DNA of 64,000 nucleotides from Pseudomonadota bacterium (GCA_022843465.1 JALHNO010000017.1:1-64000); one strand, 5' to 3'; shown: positions 45,529-54,313, counted from the first letter of the stretch. Translations and numbers: made by a program. Notes: generated by a model from the sequence alone, not told the origin.

Positions 45529-46511
45529 GGCGCGTGTACCGGCGTCGGAATCTCGCGACCGGCAAGCAGTGCATCGAAATAGCTGATCGTGCTGCGCAGA
45601 CCGGTTTCCAGATCAATGCCGGGCGACCAGTCAAGCGCCTCGCGGGCCCGGCTGATATCCGGCTTGCGCTGGGTCGGGTCATCGGCCGGCAAGGGCATGA
45701 AGACCAGCTGCGAGCGCGAGCCGACCAGGGCAATCACCTTCTCGGCCAGTTCGCGGATGGTGAACTCACCCGGATTTCCCAGGTTGACCGGGCCGGTGAA
45801 GCCCTTGGGCGTTGCCATCAACTTGAGAAAGCCATCGAGCAGATCGTCGACATAACAGAACGAACGGGTCTGCTGGCCTTCGCCATAGATCGTGATGGCT
45901 TCATTCTTCAGCGCCTGCACGATGAAATTGGAGACCACGCGACCATCATTGGGATGCATGCGCGGACCGTAGGTATTGAAGATCCGGGCCACCTTGATAT
46001 CGAGCCCATGCTGGCGGTGATAGTCGAAGAACAGAGTCTCGGCGCAGCGCTTGCCCTCGTCATAGCAGGAACGTGGACCGATGCTGTTGACGTGGCCCCA
46101 GTACGACTCGGGCTGCGGATGCACCTGGGGATCGCCATAGACCTCGCTGGTCGATGCCTGGAAGATCCGGCAGTCGAGCCGCTTGGCGAGGCCCAGCATA
46201 TTGATCGCACCATGCACGCTGGTCTTGGTGGTCTGTACCGGATCGTGCTGATAGTGGATCGGCGACGCCGGACAGGCCAGATTCCAGATCTCATCGACTT
46301 CGATGAAGAGCGGAAAGGTGATGTCATGGCGCAGGAACTCGAAACGCGGATGCGCCAGCAGATGCGCGATGTTGCGCTTGCTGCCGGTGAACAGATTGTC
46401 GGCGCAGACCACCTCGTGCCCGGCAGCGAGCAGACGATCGCACAGATGCGAGCCGAGAAATCCGGCGCCACCGGTGACCAGAATGCGTTTGGTGGACTCG
46501 TAATTGCGCAT
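45525..46511 (-). CDS. uxs: UDP-glucuronate decarboxylase (UDP-xylose synthase)
   Basis: A 328-residue extended SDR. NAD site GGAGFLGS (14-21), family block [20 protein letters not shown], catalytic Y150xxxK154 (SCYDEGKR) and [20 protein letters not shown] are characteristic of UXS rather than of epimerases. It converts UDP-glucuronate, made by the Ugd encoded just upstream, to UDP-xylose. It lies 117 bases after ugd and overlaps galE by 4 bases. Confidence 0.93.
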   Translation of the reverse strand: MRNYESTKRILVTGGAGFLGSHLCDRLLAAGHEVVCADNLFTGSKRNIAHLLAHPRFEFLRHDITFPLFIEVDEIWNLACPASPIHYQHDPVQTTKTSVHGAINMLGLAKRLDCRIFQASTSEVYGDPQVHPQPESYWGHVNSIGPRSCYDEGKRCAETLFFDYHRQHGLDIKVARIFNTYGPRMHPNDGRVVSNFIVQALKNEAITIYGEGQQTRSFCYVDDLLDGFLKLMATPKGFTGPVNLGNPGEFTIRELAEKVIALVGSRSQLVFMPLPADDPTQRKPDISRAREALDWSPGIDLETGLRSTISYFDALLAGREIPTPVHAP

Positions 46512-46628
46512 GCTGCTCCTGATCGGATTGTGTCCGGAAGTCGATACTACTTTGTGCTGAACCGTGCCGGACGCATCGTCAGCGCATCGGCAGCGCGGAC
46601 GCCAGCAGCCAGCACAACATGGTGTGCT

Positions 46629-47969
46629 TCAACGCCTGGCAACCGAGCGCCCCCGGCCTATGCCGTAGTAGGCCAGGCCCGCGGCCTCGACCGTGCGCGG
46701 ATCGAAGATATTGCGCCCGTCAAACACCACCGCGGCCTTCAGTGCGCTCCGCATCGCCGGAAAATCGGGGCTCCAGAACGCCTTCCATTCGGTGACCACG
46801 GCCAGCGCATCGGCACCTTCCAGTGCTGCAGCGGCGCTCTCGCACAACTGCAGATCGGCGCGCTCGCCGAAAATCCGTCTGGCCTCGTGCGCGGCCTCGG
46901 GATCGAAGGCGCGCACCCAGGCGCCGGCCTGCCAGAGTTGTTCCAGCAGTACCCGCGACGGCGCCTCGCGCATGTCGTCGGTATTGGGCTTGAAGGCAAG
47001 TCCCCAGACCGCGATCGTGCGGCCCTGCAGCGCACCATCGAAGTGCCCGCTGATCAGCTCGAAGAGCCGGTGCTTCTGGCTCTGATTGACCGCCTCGACC
47101 GATTCGAGCAGGCGCGGGGTATAGCCGTGCTGGCGCGCGGTCCGGTCGAGGGCCTGCACATCCTTGGGAAAACACGAGCCGCCGTAACCGGCACCGGGAT
47201 AGATGAAGGCATAGCCGATTCTTGAATCCGACCCGATGCCATGGCGAACGTGCTCGATATCGGCGCCGACCCGCTCGGCGATATTGGCCATCTCGTTCAT
47301 GAAGCTGATCTTGGTCGCCAGCATGGCATTGGCCGCGTACTTGGTCAGCTCGGCCGAGCGGACATCCATCAGGACCATGCGCTCGTGATTGCGGTTGAAC
47401 GGCGCATACAGGGTCTTCATCAATTCGATGGCACGGGCGCTGTCACTGCCGAGCACGATCCGATCGGGACGCATGCAGTCCTTGACCGCATCGCCTTCCT
47501 TCAGGAACTCCGGGTTGGACACGACATCGTGCGGCACAGCAACTGCGCGCGCGGCCAACTCGGCGGCGATGGCAGCACGCACGCGATCGGCAGTGCCGAC
47601 CGGTACCGTGGATTTGTTGACGACCACCGCGTAGTGGTCCAGATGGGCACCGACGGTGCGTGCCACCGCCAGCACATGCGACAGGTCGGCACTGCCATCT
47701 TCATCGGGCGGTGTGCCGACCGCGATGAACACGATCTGCGCGCCCTGCAGGGCGCTTGCGGCATCAGTGGTGAAACGCAGACGCCCGGCCCGATGATTGG
47801 CCAGGACCAGGTCCTCAAGTCCGGGCTCGAAGATCGGCACCCGCCCGGCATTGAGTCCAGCGACCTTGTCGGCGTCGATGTCGACACAGATGACCGAATT
47901 GCCGACATCGGCGAGACAGGTGCCGGTGACGAGTCCTACGTATCCCGTTCCAAAAATCGTGACTTGCAT
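46629..47969 (-). CDS. ugd: UDP-glucose 6-dehydrogenase
   Basis: A 446-residue enzyme. It has the NAD motif GTGYVG (7-12), the active-site Cys about 266 in [10 protein letters not shown], the central helix block [20 protein letters not shown] and the C-terminal [13 protein letters not shown] block. It oxidises UDP-glucose twice to UDP-glucuronate. ATG 47969 ([13 protein letters not shown]) is the family start; the 15-residue upstream extension is not needed. It is the first gene of the ugd-uxs-galE group. Confidence 0.96.
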   Translation of the reverse strand: MQVTIFGTGYVGLVTGTCLADVGNSVICVDIDADKVAGLNAGRVPIFEPGLEDLVLANHRAGRLRFTTDAASALQGAQIVFIAVGTPPDEDGSADLSHVLAVARTVGAHLDHYAVVVNKSTVPVGTADRVRAAIAAELAARAVAVPHDVVSNPEFLKEGDAVKDCMRPDRIVLGSDSARAIELMKTLYAPFNRNHERMVLMDVRSAELTKYAANAMLATKISFMNEMANIAERVGADIEHVRHGIGSDSRIGYAFIYPGAGYGGSCFPKDVQALDRTARQHGYTPRLLESVEAVNQSQKHRLFELISGHFDGALQGRTIAVWGLAFKPNTDDMREAPSRVLLEQLWQAGAWVRAFDPEAAHEARRIFGERADLQLCESAAAALEGADALAVVTEWKAFWSPDFPAMRSALKAAVVFDGRNIFDPRTVEAAGLAYYGIGRGRSVARR

Positions 47970-48190
47970 GGATTCCTGTGACCTTGTGTGCAGGCCGGCA
48001 CAGCGATCGTGCAACCGTGCTGTGGACCCTTCCGATGGATCTCAGCGCCCCAGGCCCGAACCAGCCGGGCCAGGACGCGTGCTCACTGATGCCGAGGCGG
48101 ATCGCAACGACGATCCTGAGGCATTGTAGTGCCGGAAGCGGGCCGCGGGATTACAGCGGGCAGCGCCGACCGATGCACCAGGCTGCCGCC

Positions 48191-50074
48191 TCAGTTGGGA
48201 CTGGCGACATCGCCACCGCGATCCGGATCGATGATCGGTTCGTCGGGACGCGGTTCACCCGATCCCTCGCGTGTAGTGGGGATCAGGGGCACCGGCGCCC
48301 GCAGTTCGGTCAGCGCCGCATAGACATCCAGCGGGCAGTTGTCCATGGTGCGGACCGCGAGCCGGCGCAGCACGATGGCATCGACGCGCTCACCGGAGAG
48401 ATCGCCACTGACCAGTTGCGAGCGATCCTTGACCGCATCCGGCGAGGTGTCCGAGGCCATCACGAAGCGCTCGCCGCGTGGCACTTCGCCCTCGAGCGGA
48501 ATCACCCGCGACGGTTCACGGGCGCCATCGGTGTAGACCTCGACCACATAACCCTGTTGCGCAAGATCGACGGCTGTGCCGGTGTTGTTGAACAATTCCA
48601 CGAAACGCCAGGACGCCTCATTCTCGGCTTCACGACGGGCCTCGTACTGCGCGATCACGACGTCGTTCGAGGCGATCGGGCAGCTGGGTCGGAACACGCC
48701 GCCGTCCGGGCTGCCATCGCGCCAGCCGATGCCGAGGAAGGCATCACCGGCATTGCCATCACCATCGCAGGAGTCATTTTCACGCGCCAGCGATTTGGGC
48801 ACGATACCGAGCGGCGCCACCCATTCGCTGGTGGCGACATCCTCCGGGCGAATCTGGCCGACACTGTCGGCATTGCGCAGGGCATTGGCCTGCTTCTGCT
48901 CGACCTGGTCCTGACGCCATTCCTCGGACTGTTCACCCAGGCCATTGAGGGTGCCAGCCACCGAGACCTCGGCGCAGTCGCAGCCACTGGACTGCAGGCC
49001 GCGACGCAGCACGACCGCTTCGCTGGGCTGCAGCAGGGCCGACTGCACCAGCATGTCGGCGCGCTCGGCGAGGCCACTGCTGGCGCCGGTACCGGCCACC
49101 ACAAACAGACCCTTCGGCGGAATCTGCCCAGACAGGCCGATACGACGGCCGGGACCGCTGACGCCGGGGAAATAGAGTTCGGCCTGGTAGCTCTCGCCAG
49201 CGAGATCGACGACGCGGTCACTGCCATTGAACAGCACCAGGGCACGGTCGCCGCCTTCGGCGACATAGGAGTCGATCAGCACTTCGCTGCCATCATCGCG
49301 CGCGCGTTCCTTGCCTTCGTCTTCCTCACCTTCCACGGCAAGTTCGTCCTCGATGGACTCGTCCTTGCAATCGACCAGACGCGTGCGCGGCGGCGTCGAG
49401 GCATCAAGCCCGCCCGCCATCCAGACCTGTTCGGGTTCAAAGGTATTGGAGGGATCGGTATCGCGGGCACAACGCTGGTCGTCCTTGCGCTGCAGGCTGC
49501 CGCCCGACGCCAGCACCGGCCCGGTGATGCTGCCGATCTGGCCCAGTGAATCGACTACGCCACCGGCGCGGCGGTTGGCCGCAACGGCCGCGGCAAGAAT
49601 CTGCTCAGCGCGATCCGGCAGTGCCAGCGCGGCGGCCTGGGCGGCGGCACCGGCGCAACCACAAAGCGAGAATATCTCGACCGGAAGCCGACGGACGCCA
49701 GCGCGGGTGCGCGCTTCGATACGTGCGGCCGACCAGATGTTTTCTCCGGCGCAGGGGCAGCGCGCACTGATCGCGGCGGCTTGCACCAGATCGGTGGCGC
49801 GCGCGGGGGCGAGTTCACTGGCAGCGCCGACCGAATCGTAGACGGTGTCGCACTGGCCATAGGTCTCGATCACGGCCTGCACCGCATGTGCCGGATCAAT
49901 CCCGGACTGGATCAGTCCGCGGGTCGCGTCGGCCGCCGAAACCCTGTCGTCTTCTGCCCGACCTGCATTGGCGAGGGTGGAGGCCGAAGGTTCGAACCAT
50001 TCGGGTACCTGGGCCTGGGTTGACCCGGTCAGGATCAGCCCACCCAGCATCAAAGCAAGCAAGCAACGGGACAT
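48191..50074 (-). CDS. Secreted protein with two lamin-tail-like domains
   Basis: A 627-residue protein with a signal peptide (MSRCLLALMLGGLILTGSTQAQ). Residues about 30-200 are helical and Cys-containing (ATRGLIQSGIDPAHAVQAVI, FSLCGCAG). Two beta domains, about 265-358 and 470-568, share a lamin-tail (LTD) pattern: ALVLFNGSDRVVDLAGESYQ then PPKGLFVVAGTG, and FVELFNNTGTAVDLAQQGYV then PRGERFVMASDT. Between and after are acidic and Pro-rich stretches. LTD domains in bacteria occur on secreted enzymes and surface proteins. It is divergent from a nucleotidyltransferase-fold gene. Function unknown. Confidence 0.75.
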   Translation of the reverse strand: MSRCLLALMLGGLILTGSTQAQVPEWFEPSASTLANAGRAEDDRVSAADATRGLIQSGIDPAHAVQAVIETYGQCDTVYDSVGAASELAPARATDLVQAAAISARCPCAGENIWSAARIEARTRAGVRRLPVEIFSLCGCAGAAAQAAALALPDRAEQILAAAVAANRRAGGVVDSLGQIGSITGPVLASGGSLQRKDDQRCARDTDPSNTFEPEQVWMAGGLDASTPPRTRLVDCKDESIEDELAVEGEEDEGKERARDDGSEVLIDSYVAEGGDRALVLFNGSDRVVDLAGESYQAELYFPGVSGPGRRIGLSGQIPPKGLFVVAGTGASSGLAERADMLVQSALLQPSEAVVLRRGLQSSGCDCAEVSVAGTLNGLGEQSEEWRQDQVEQKQANALRNADSVGQIRPEDVATSEWVAPLGIVPKSLARENDSCDGDGNAGDAFLGIGWRDGSPDGGVFRPSCPIASNDVVIAQYEARREAENEASWRFVELFNNTGTAVDLAQQGYVVEVYTDGAREPSRVIPLEGEVPRGERFVMASDTSPDAVKDRSQLVSGDLSGERVDAIVLRRLAVRTMDNCPLDVYAALTELRAPVPLIPTTREGSGEPRPDEPIIDPDRGGDVASPN

Positions 50075-50167
50075 GGCGTCCTCCAGCAGTAATGACCAAA
50101 TTCTAGTGCAGTGGCCTCACTCGGTCACGCACTGCCGCTACCGGCAGGCACAGACTATCCTCGCAGC

Positions 50168-51142
50168 ATGCCTGAAAATCCTCCTGATCCTGTGAAGCAA
50201 TGTGTCGCTGATCCGGCATTCGACTGGCTGCGCGCCTGCCTGCAGGGGCGTCGGGTTGAGCTGAACCCTCAGCAGATCGAGATGCTGGAGCAGCACGGCC
50301 TCTCAGCGCTCGTCCATGCCCTGCTGAATGCACACAACGTGGCGGCCGTGCCAGAGTTGGCAGCCAGCGCGCGTCGACTTGCCATGCGTGAACTTGCGCA
50401 TCAGCAGGCCCTGGCACAACTGGCAACCGCGTGCGCAGACGCGGTGCTCGATGTGCTGCTGATCAAGGGCGAGGCAGTGGCGCGAACGATGTACCAAGCC
50501 GGAACCCGCAGCCGCAGCGACATCGACCTCTGGGTCCGTGCTGACCAGGTCGACGCCCTGCGTGCGGTGCTGGTGGCGCTGGGTTATCCGAGTGTGCGCG
50601 CGATCAGGCAACGCTGGGCGCGCTTTGAACTGGTACATGGCGGTGGCAGTGCCGCCGAAATCGGCTTCGATATCCACATCCATCCGTTCTTCCGACCCCG
50701 CATGCTGGCGCAACGCGACTTCGCGGCAGTCTGGTCGGATGCCATCGCGATTGCCGATCTTCCGCGACTTCGTCTGCCCTGCGCCTTCGATGGCTTCCTG
50801 ATCGCCGCCCTGCATCTGGCCAAGAACCGCCACAAACGCTGGATCTGGCTGCACGACATCGATCTCTATTGTCGGCGCGAACCGGAAGCCGTGCAGCGCG
50901 CCTGTTCGATGGCCGGCGAATGGCGGATCGCCGCCCTGATTGCCGACGCCCTGACGCGCAGCGTTGCCGCATTCGACACGCCATTGCCTTGCGAACTGCC
51001 GGTGCCCATTCACCGGGAACCCCTCGCCCAGATGCTGGAACCGGTCAATCGCTGGGCCGCCCTGCGCAGGGATATCGCCGCCCTGCCCGATATCGCCGCG
51101 CGCCTGCAGTTTGTCCGGGAACTGCTGCTGCGCAGAGTGTGA
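50168..51142 (+). CDS. Nucleotidyltransferase-family protein (NTP_transf_5-like)
   Basis: A 324-residue protein. A basic/acidic block LLIKGEAVARTMYQAGTRSR followed by SDIDLWV gives the nucleotidyltransferase-fold motif, with a later conserved-looking GFDIHIHPFF and LHLAKNRHKRWIWLHDIDLY. This matches the family annotated as nucleotidyltransferase (PF14907), common in capsule, exosortase and peptide-modification loci; substrates are unknown. ATG 50168 is preferred over the frame opening at 50111. It is divergent from the lamin-tail protein gene. Confidence 0.75.
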   Translation: MPENPPDPVKQCVADPAFDWLRACLQGRRVELNPQQIEMLEQHGLSALVHALLNAHNVAAVPELAASARRLAMRELAHQQALAQLATACADAVLDVLLIKGEAVARTMYQAGTRSRSDIDLWVRADQVDALRAVLVALGYPSVRAIRQRWARFELVHGGGSAAEIGFDIHIHPFFRPRMLAQRDFAAVWSDAIAIADLPRLRLPCAFDGFLIAALHLAKNRHKRWIWLHDIDLYCRREPEAVQRACSMAGEWRIAALIADALTRSVAAFDTPLPCELPVPIHREPLAQMLEPVNRWAALRRDIAALPDIAARLQFVRELLLRRV

Positions 51143-51328
51143 ACTCTGTTGTCGTCGTGGCTGCTGGCGCGGGCCGCAGAGGCAATGCGCGTAGGGTGAC
51201 GCCAAATCCATTGCGGCGAATACCGATGCCCATCGCCGGATGATCCGCGGCGATTGTTCCTTTGACACGACAGCGAAGGGCAAGAATCGATGATGCCCAT
51301 GGCGATACAAATTCTTTCAAATCAATCG

Positions 51329-51370
51329 CAATGCCGCTATGGATATCCACAATGCCGCGATCTGATATCC
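51329..51370 (+). promoter_or_regulatory. Tandem operator-like repeats upstream of vapB
   Basis: CAATGCCGC occurs at 51329 and 51350, and GATATCC at 51342 and 51364, giving two 21-22 bp direct repeats immediately before the antitoxin start. This is the spacing of two helical turns, as expected for binding of ribbon-helix-helix dimers. Confidence 0.5.
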
Positions 51371-51377
51371 TCCATCC

Positions 51378-51623
51378 ATGCCCAAGACCCTGATCAATCT
51401 GGAGCACGAGGACAAGGCCTGGCTGGACCGGGAGGCGCGCCGACGCCAGGTTCCTATGACCGAACTGGTGCGGCAAGCGGTGCGCAGCTTTCGCCTCACT
51501 GAGGAGAGTCGTCAGCGGCCGAATCTACAGCAGGCCCTGGCGCGCACGGCCGGACTCTGGCGGCAAGGAGACGGTCTGATCTGGCAGGAACGTCTACGTG
51601 GCGAGTGGGATCGCGCGGAGTGA
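51378..51623 (+). CDS. vapB: VapB-type antitoxin (ribbon-helix-helix)
   Basis: An 81-residue protein. The N-terminus (TLINLEHEDKAWLDREARRR then PMTELVRQAVRSF) fits a ribbon-helix-helix DNA-binding domain. The Trp-containing C-terminal tail would wrap the toxin. The vapC start overlaps its stop by 4 bases (GTGA). It likely represses its own promoter through the two direct repeats just upstream. Confidence 0.85.
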   Translation: MPKTLINLEHEDKAWLDREARRRQVPMTELVRQAVRSFRLTEESRQRPNLQQALARTAGLWRQGDGLIWQERLRGEWDRAE

Positions 51624-51988
51624 AATACCTGCTCGACTCGGTGATCGTGATCGATCACTTCAACGGGGCCGAGGCAGCGACACAGTTCCTGGCGGATCAT
51701 GGCGACGCCTGCGCACTCTCGGTGATCACCCGTGCCGAGGTACTTGCCGGCTTTGGTGATGAGCACGATGCGCTGGCGCTGGAATTGCTCGACCAGTTTC
51801 CGGCCCTGCCCATCACCAGCGAAATCGCCAACCTCGCCGCGCGCCTGCGCAGAACCGAACGCTGGAAACTTCCCGACGCCGTGCAGGCGGCGGTAGCCAT
51901 CCATCACGAGTTGGTTCTGGTAACGCGCAATACGCGGGATTTTCGTACGAGCGAGAGATTGGAAGTGCTGGTGCCCTACGCGATTTGA
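51620..51988 (+). CDS. vapC: VapC-type PIN-domain ribonuclease toxin
   Basis: A 122-residue PIN protein. The acidic residues of the active site are D6 (YLLDSVIVID), E40 (TRAEVLAGF), D86 (LPDAVQAA) and D107 (NTRDF). VapC toxins cut tRNA or rRNA when released from VapB. The GTG at 51620 gives the usual start and overlaps the antitoxin stop; the frame also opens at a GTG at 51605. It is the last gene before the repeat-rich zone. Confidence 0.9.
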   Translation: MKYLLDSVIVIDHFNGAEAATQFLADHGDACALSVITRAEVLAGFGDEHDALALELLDQFPALPITSEIANLAARLRRTERWKLPDAVQAAVAIHHELVLVTRNTRDFRTSERLEVLVPYAI

Positions 51989-52105
51989 GACCGCCGTCAG
52001 TGTTCACCCCGGCGCGTCAACGAAAAGCCGCTGAATCAGTGGTTTGGTTCGAGCTGCGGCGGACAGCGGGCTTGCCCCGCTGCCGTTGATTGTGATCTTG
52101 TAGCG

Positions 52106-52375
52106 CGGGCTTGCCCCATAGGCGTCAGCCGGTTTTTCCTGGCGGTAGATCGGGGCTTGCACCATAGGCGTCAGCCCGTTTTTCCTGGCGGTAGATCGGG
52201 GCTTGCCCCATAGGCGTCAGCCAGTTTTTCCTGGCGGTAGATCGGGGCTTGCACCATAGGCGTCAGCCTGCTTTTCCTGGCGGTAGATCGGGGCTTGCTC
52301 CATAGGCGTCAGCCCGTTTTTCCTGGCGGTAGATCGGGGCTTGCACCATAGGCGTTAGCCTGTTTTTCCTCGCCA
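52106..52375. repeat. 46-bp tandem minisatellite, six copies
   Basis: The unit runs GGGGCTTGCNCCATAGGCGT.. to ..CCTGGCGGTAGATC with an exact 46-base period (starts near 52106, 52152, 52198, 52244, 52290, 52336). The first unit differs on its left, the last ends early. The base after CTTGC varies C, A, C, A, T, A. A related sequence appears in reverse orientation at about 52885-52915 and 53672-53702. Confidence 0.92.
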
Positions 52376-52428
52376 ATGATTGCCCTGTCCAAAGCGCGGC
52401 TGTCTATCATCCGGCCTTGGTGTGCGCT

Positions 52429-52836
52429 CGCCCCGAAGGGGCACATCAATTCAGCCCAGGGCAACGCCCTGGGTAGGCGGGCAGATGATCCCGAAGCCCT
52501 GAAAGGGCGATTCAGTCCCTCACGTTGCGTTCGTCAAACGCGACGCGGCCGTTCAAGAAGCGCACGGATTTCGTCCTCGAACGTCCTGACGCGATGATGC
52601 GCAGGCTGCCTCGCAAACGTAGCGACGCACCGGTGCCAGGATTGATTCGGACACGGAAGCGGCGCCATAGCCGGTGTGCCACGCGAAGTACACGGTTCCT
52701 CGTGCTGAATACCATGCAGATGCAAACGCGCCAACGATTGAGACATCGATTTGACTCGCCCTTTCAGGGCTTCGGGTGGAGCGCGACCATACCCAGGGCG
52801 TTGCCCTGGGCTGAATTGATGTGCCCCTTCGGGGCG
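52429..52836 (-). mobile_element. REP-flanked RAYT-derived element, copy A
   Basis: Terminal inverted arms of about 80 bp (52429-52510 and 52757-52836) each carry three hairpins: GCCCC-GAA-GGGGC, CCCAGGGC-AAC-GCCCTGGG and GCCCT-GAA-AGGGC. Between them lies a degenerate minus-strand remnant of an IS200-like transposase gene (52512-52746). The layout is that of a non-autonomous, MITE-like derivative. Confidence 0.7.
52512..52746 (-). pseudogene. Internally deleted IS200-like/RAYT transposase remnant, copy A
   Basis: Begins MSQSLARLHLH, continues after a frame change as VFSTRNRVLRV, and ends near VAFDERNVRD. These are the two ends of the Y1 transposase family. The central catalytic region with the HUH motif is absent. 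Length is not a multiple of three, so the frame is broken. Confidence 0.7.
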
Positions 52837-53073
52837 CAAATCTATGGTGTGCCGGGCCAAAATTCAGGAACCAGCCAAACAGGTTGACGCCTATGGGGCT
52901 GGCCCCGATGACCTTGATCTTGATCGTGATTTCGGTCCTGATCCCGGCGCCGAGCGCCGATCAAGCCCCGCTTTGCAGGACCGGACAAGGATTGCGGTCC
53001 AGACGCGCGCGACGAGCCCCGCTCGTGAGAAGAGCGCGAGACACTCGGCGCAAGCTTGGATTCACATACCCCC

Positions 53074-53098
53074 AAAAAAAAGCCGCCCTGTGGGCGGC
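53074..53098 (-). terminator. Terminator copy in block A (tRNA-Ser type)
   Basis: Minus-strand stem GCCGCCC/GGGCGGC with ACA loop and eight T residues. Same stem as the terminator after tRNA-Ser. The adjoining TGGCGGAGA resembles the tRNA 3' end (CCA plus acceptor strand). Confidence 0.8.
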
Positions 53099-53217
53099 CT
53101 CCTGGTATGTGGCGGAGATCGGGATTGCTGGGCTCATCCCTGAGCCCAGCCCGCGCGTTGCACGGGCCAGCCTCTGGGTGTCCTGAATCGCTGTCTATCA
53201 TCCGGCCTTGGTGCGCT

Positions 53218-53626
53218 CGCCCCGAAGGGGCACATCAATTCAGCCCAGGGCAACGCCCTGGGTAGGCGGGCAGATGATCCCGAAGCCCTGAAAGGGCGAT
53301 TCAGTCCCACACGTAGCGTTCGTCAAACGCGACGCCATGCCGTTCAAGAAGTGCACGGATTTCGTCCTCGAACGCCCTGACGCGATGATGTGCAGGCTGC
53401 CTCGCAAACGTAGCGACGCATCGGTGCCAGGTTTGATGCGGACACGGAAGCGGCGCCATAGCCGGCCTGCCACGCGAAGTACACGGTTCCTCGTGCTGAA
53501 TACCATGCACATGTAAACGCGCCAGCGATTGAGACATCGATTTGACTCGCCCTTTCAGGGCTTCGGGTGACGCGCGACCATACCCAGGGCGTTGCCCTGG
53601 GCTGAATTGATGTGCCCCTTCGGGGC
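53218..53626 (-). mobile_element. REP-flanked RAYT-derived element, copy B
   Basis: Same structure as copy A: inverted arms 53218-53298 and 53548-53626 with three hairpins each, enclosing a transposase remnant at 53301-53537. Confidence 0.7.
53301..53537 (-). pseudogene. Internally deleted IS200-like/RAYT transposase remnant, copy B
   Basis: An open 78-codon frame that begins MSQSLARLHVHG and ends EIRALLERHGVAFDERYVWD, the typical end of IS200-like transposases. In another frame the middle reads VFSTRNRVLRV and GYGAASVS, also family motifs. HUH histidines and most of the catalytic core are deleted. It cannot encode an active enzyme. Confidence 0.72.
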
Positions 53627-53861
53627 GCAAATCTATGGTGTGCCGGGCCAAAATTCAGGAACCAGCCAAACAGGTTGACGCCTATGGGGCTGGCCCCGAT
53701 GACCTTGATCTTGATCGTGATTTCGGTCCTGATCCCGGCGCCGAGCGCCGATCAAGCCCCGCTTTGCAGGACCGGACAAGGATTGCGGTCCAGACGCGCG
53801 CGACGAGCCCCGCTCGTGAGAAGAGCGCGGGACACTCTGCGCAAGCGTGGATTCACATACC

Positions 53862-53883
53862 AAAAAGCCGCCCTGTGGGCGGC
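53862..53883 (-). terminator. Terminator copy in block B (tRNA-Ser type)
   Basis: Stem GCCGCCC/GGGCGGC followed by five T residues on the minus strand, again next to TGGCGGAGA. Confidence 0.75.
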
Positions 53884-54015
53884 CTCCTGGTATGTGGCGG
53901 AGACAGGGATTGCTGGGCTCATCCCTGAGCCCAGCCCGCGCGTTGCGCGGGCCAGCCTCCGGCTGTCCTGAATCGCTCCAGGCGATTCAGTCGAACCCCA
54001 GTCGCCCCGAGCTAA

Positions 54016-54084
54016 CCACTCTCTCTGCCACATACCAAAAAGCCGCCCTGTGGGCGGCCTCCTGGTATGTGGCGGAGAGAGTGG
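54016..54084. repeat. 21-bp inverted repeat of the tRNA-Ser 3' end around its terminator
   Basis: CCACTCTCTCTGCCACATACC (54016-54036) is the reverse complement, with one mismatch, of 54064-54084. The second arm is the T-arm/acceptor/CCA end of tRNA-Ser plus 6 downstream bases. The terminator stem sits in the centre. Confidence 0.85.
54037..54058 (-). terminator. Terminator of tRNA-Ser
   Basis: Minus-strand stem GCCGCCC/GGGCGGC with ACA loop and five T residues, starting 11 bases after the encoded CCA. Confidence 0.85.
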
Positions 54085-54159
54085 GATTCGAACCCACGGT
54101 GGGCTTACACCCACGGCAGTTTTCAAGACTGCTGCCTTAAACCACTCGGCCATCTCTCC
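54070..54159 (-). tRNA. tRNA-Ser (anticodon UGA)
   Basis: A 90-base gene including an encoded CCA. Acceptor GGAGAGA/TCTCTCC, D-stem GCC/GGC, anticodon stem GCAGT/ACTGC with loop CTTGAAA (anticodon TGA), long class II variable arm GTGGG/GCCCAC and T-stem GTGGG/CCCAC with loop TTCGAAT. It reads UCA and wobble codons. Three partial copies of its 5' half lie upstream, and terminator copies lie downstream. Confidence 0.97.
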
Positions 54160-54276
54160 GATTTTTTACCTCCGCGACGCCACCGCCACGGCAGTTTGAC
54201 TCCGGGCTCCCTGCCCTCCGCCCTTCGGGCCGGCTCCGCTGCGCTGCGCCGTTCGCAATCGTTCCAGACGATTGCG

Positions 54277-54313
54277 TCAAGACTGCTGCCTCAAACCACT
54301 CGGCCATCTCTCC
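54277..54313 (-). pseudogene. tRNA-Ser 5'-half copy 1
   Basis: 37 bases equal to tRNA-Ser from its 5' end through the anticodon TGA, with one difference in the D-loop region. A 79-bp insert (54198-54276) then separates it from AAACTGCCGTGG (54186-54197), the next 12 bases of the tRNA. The rest of the 3' half is missing. Confidence 0.9.

Larger units (their letters stand above)
52401..53191. repeat. 790-bp direct tandem duplication, copy A
   Basis: Starts TGTCTATCATCCGGCCTTGG and ends TCCTGAATCGC. It is almost identical to the block that follows. In order it holds the REP-flanked transposase remnant, a reverse minisatellite-like segment, a tRNA-type terminator, a fragment like the tRNA-Ser 3' end, and further palindromes such as CTGGGCTCA/TGAGCCCAG. 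No functional gene. Confidence 0.9.
53192..53977. repeat. 790-bp direct tandem duplication, copy B
   Basis: Repeats copy A with scattered substitutions and small indels (for example GGTGCGCTCG against GGTGTGCGCTCG). The two copies abut with no spacer. After its end at TCCTGAATCGCT the sequence continues into a CTGAATCGC/GCGATTCAG hairpin and then the tRNA-Ser terminator region. Confidence 0.9.

Noticed and set aside
52106-52375. CRISPR array
   Set aside because: The whole 46-bp unit repeats, with no unique spacers and no cas genes nearby. It is a minisatellite.
53301-53651. 116-codon open frame read as a gene
   Set aside because: It runs through a REP arm and a deleted transposase remnant; the family motifs are split between frames.
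54198-54276. Group I intron in the anticodon loop of the tRNA halves
   Set aside because: Inserts are only 79-126 bp, with no intron core, and the 3' halves of the tRNA are missing.
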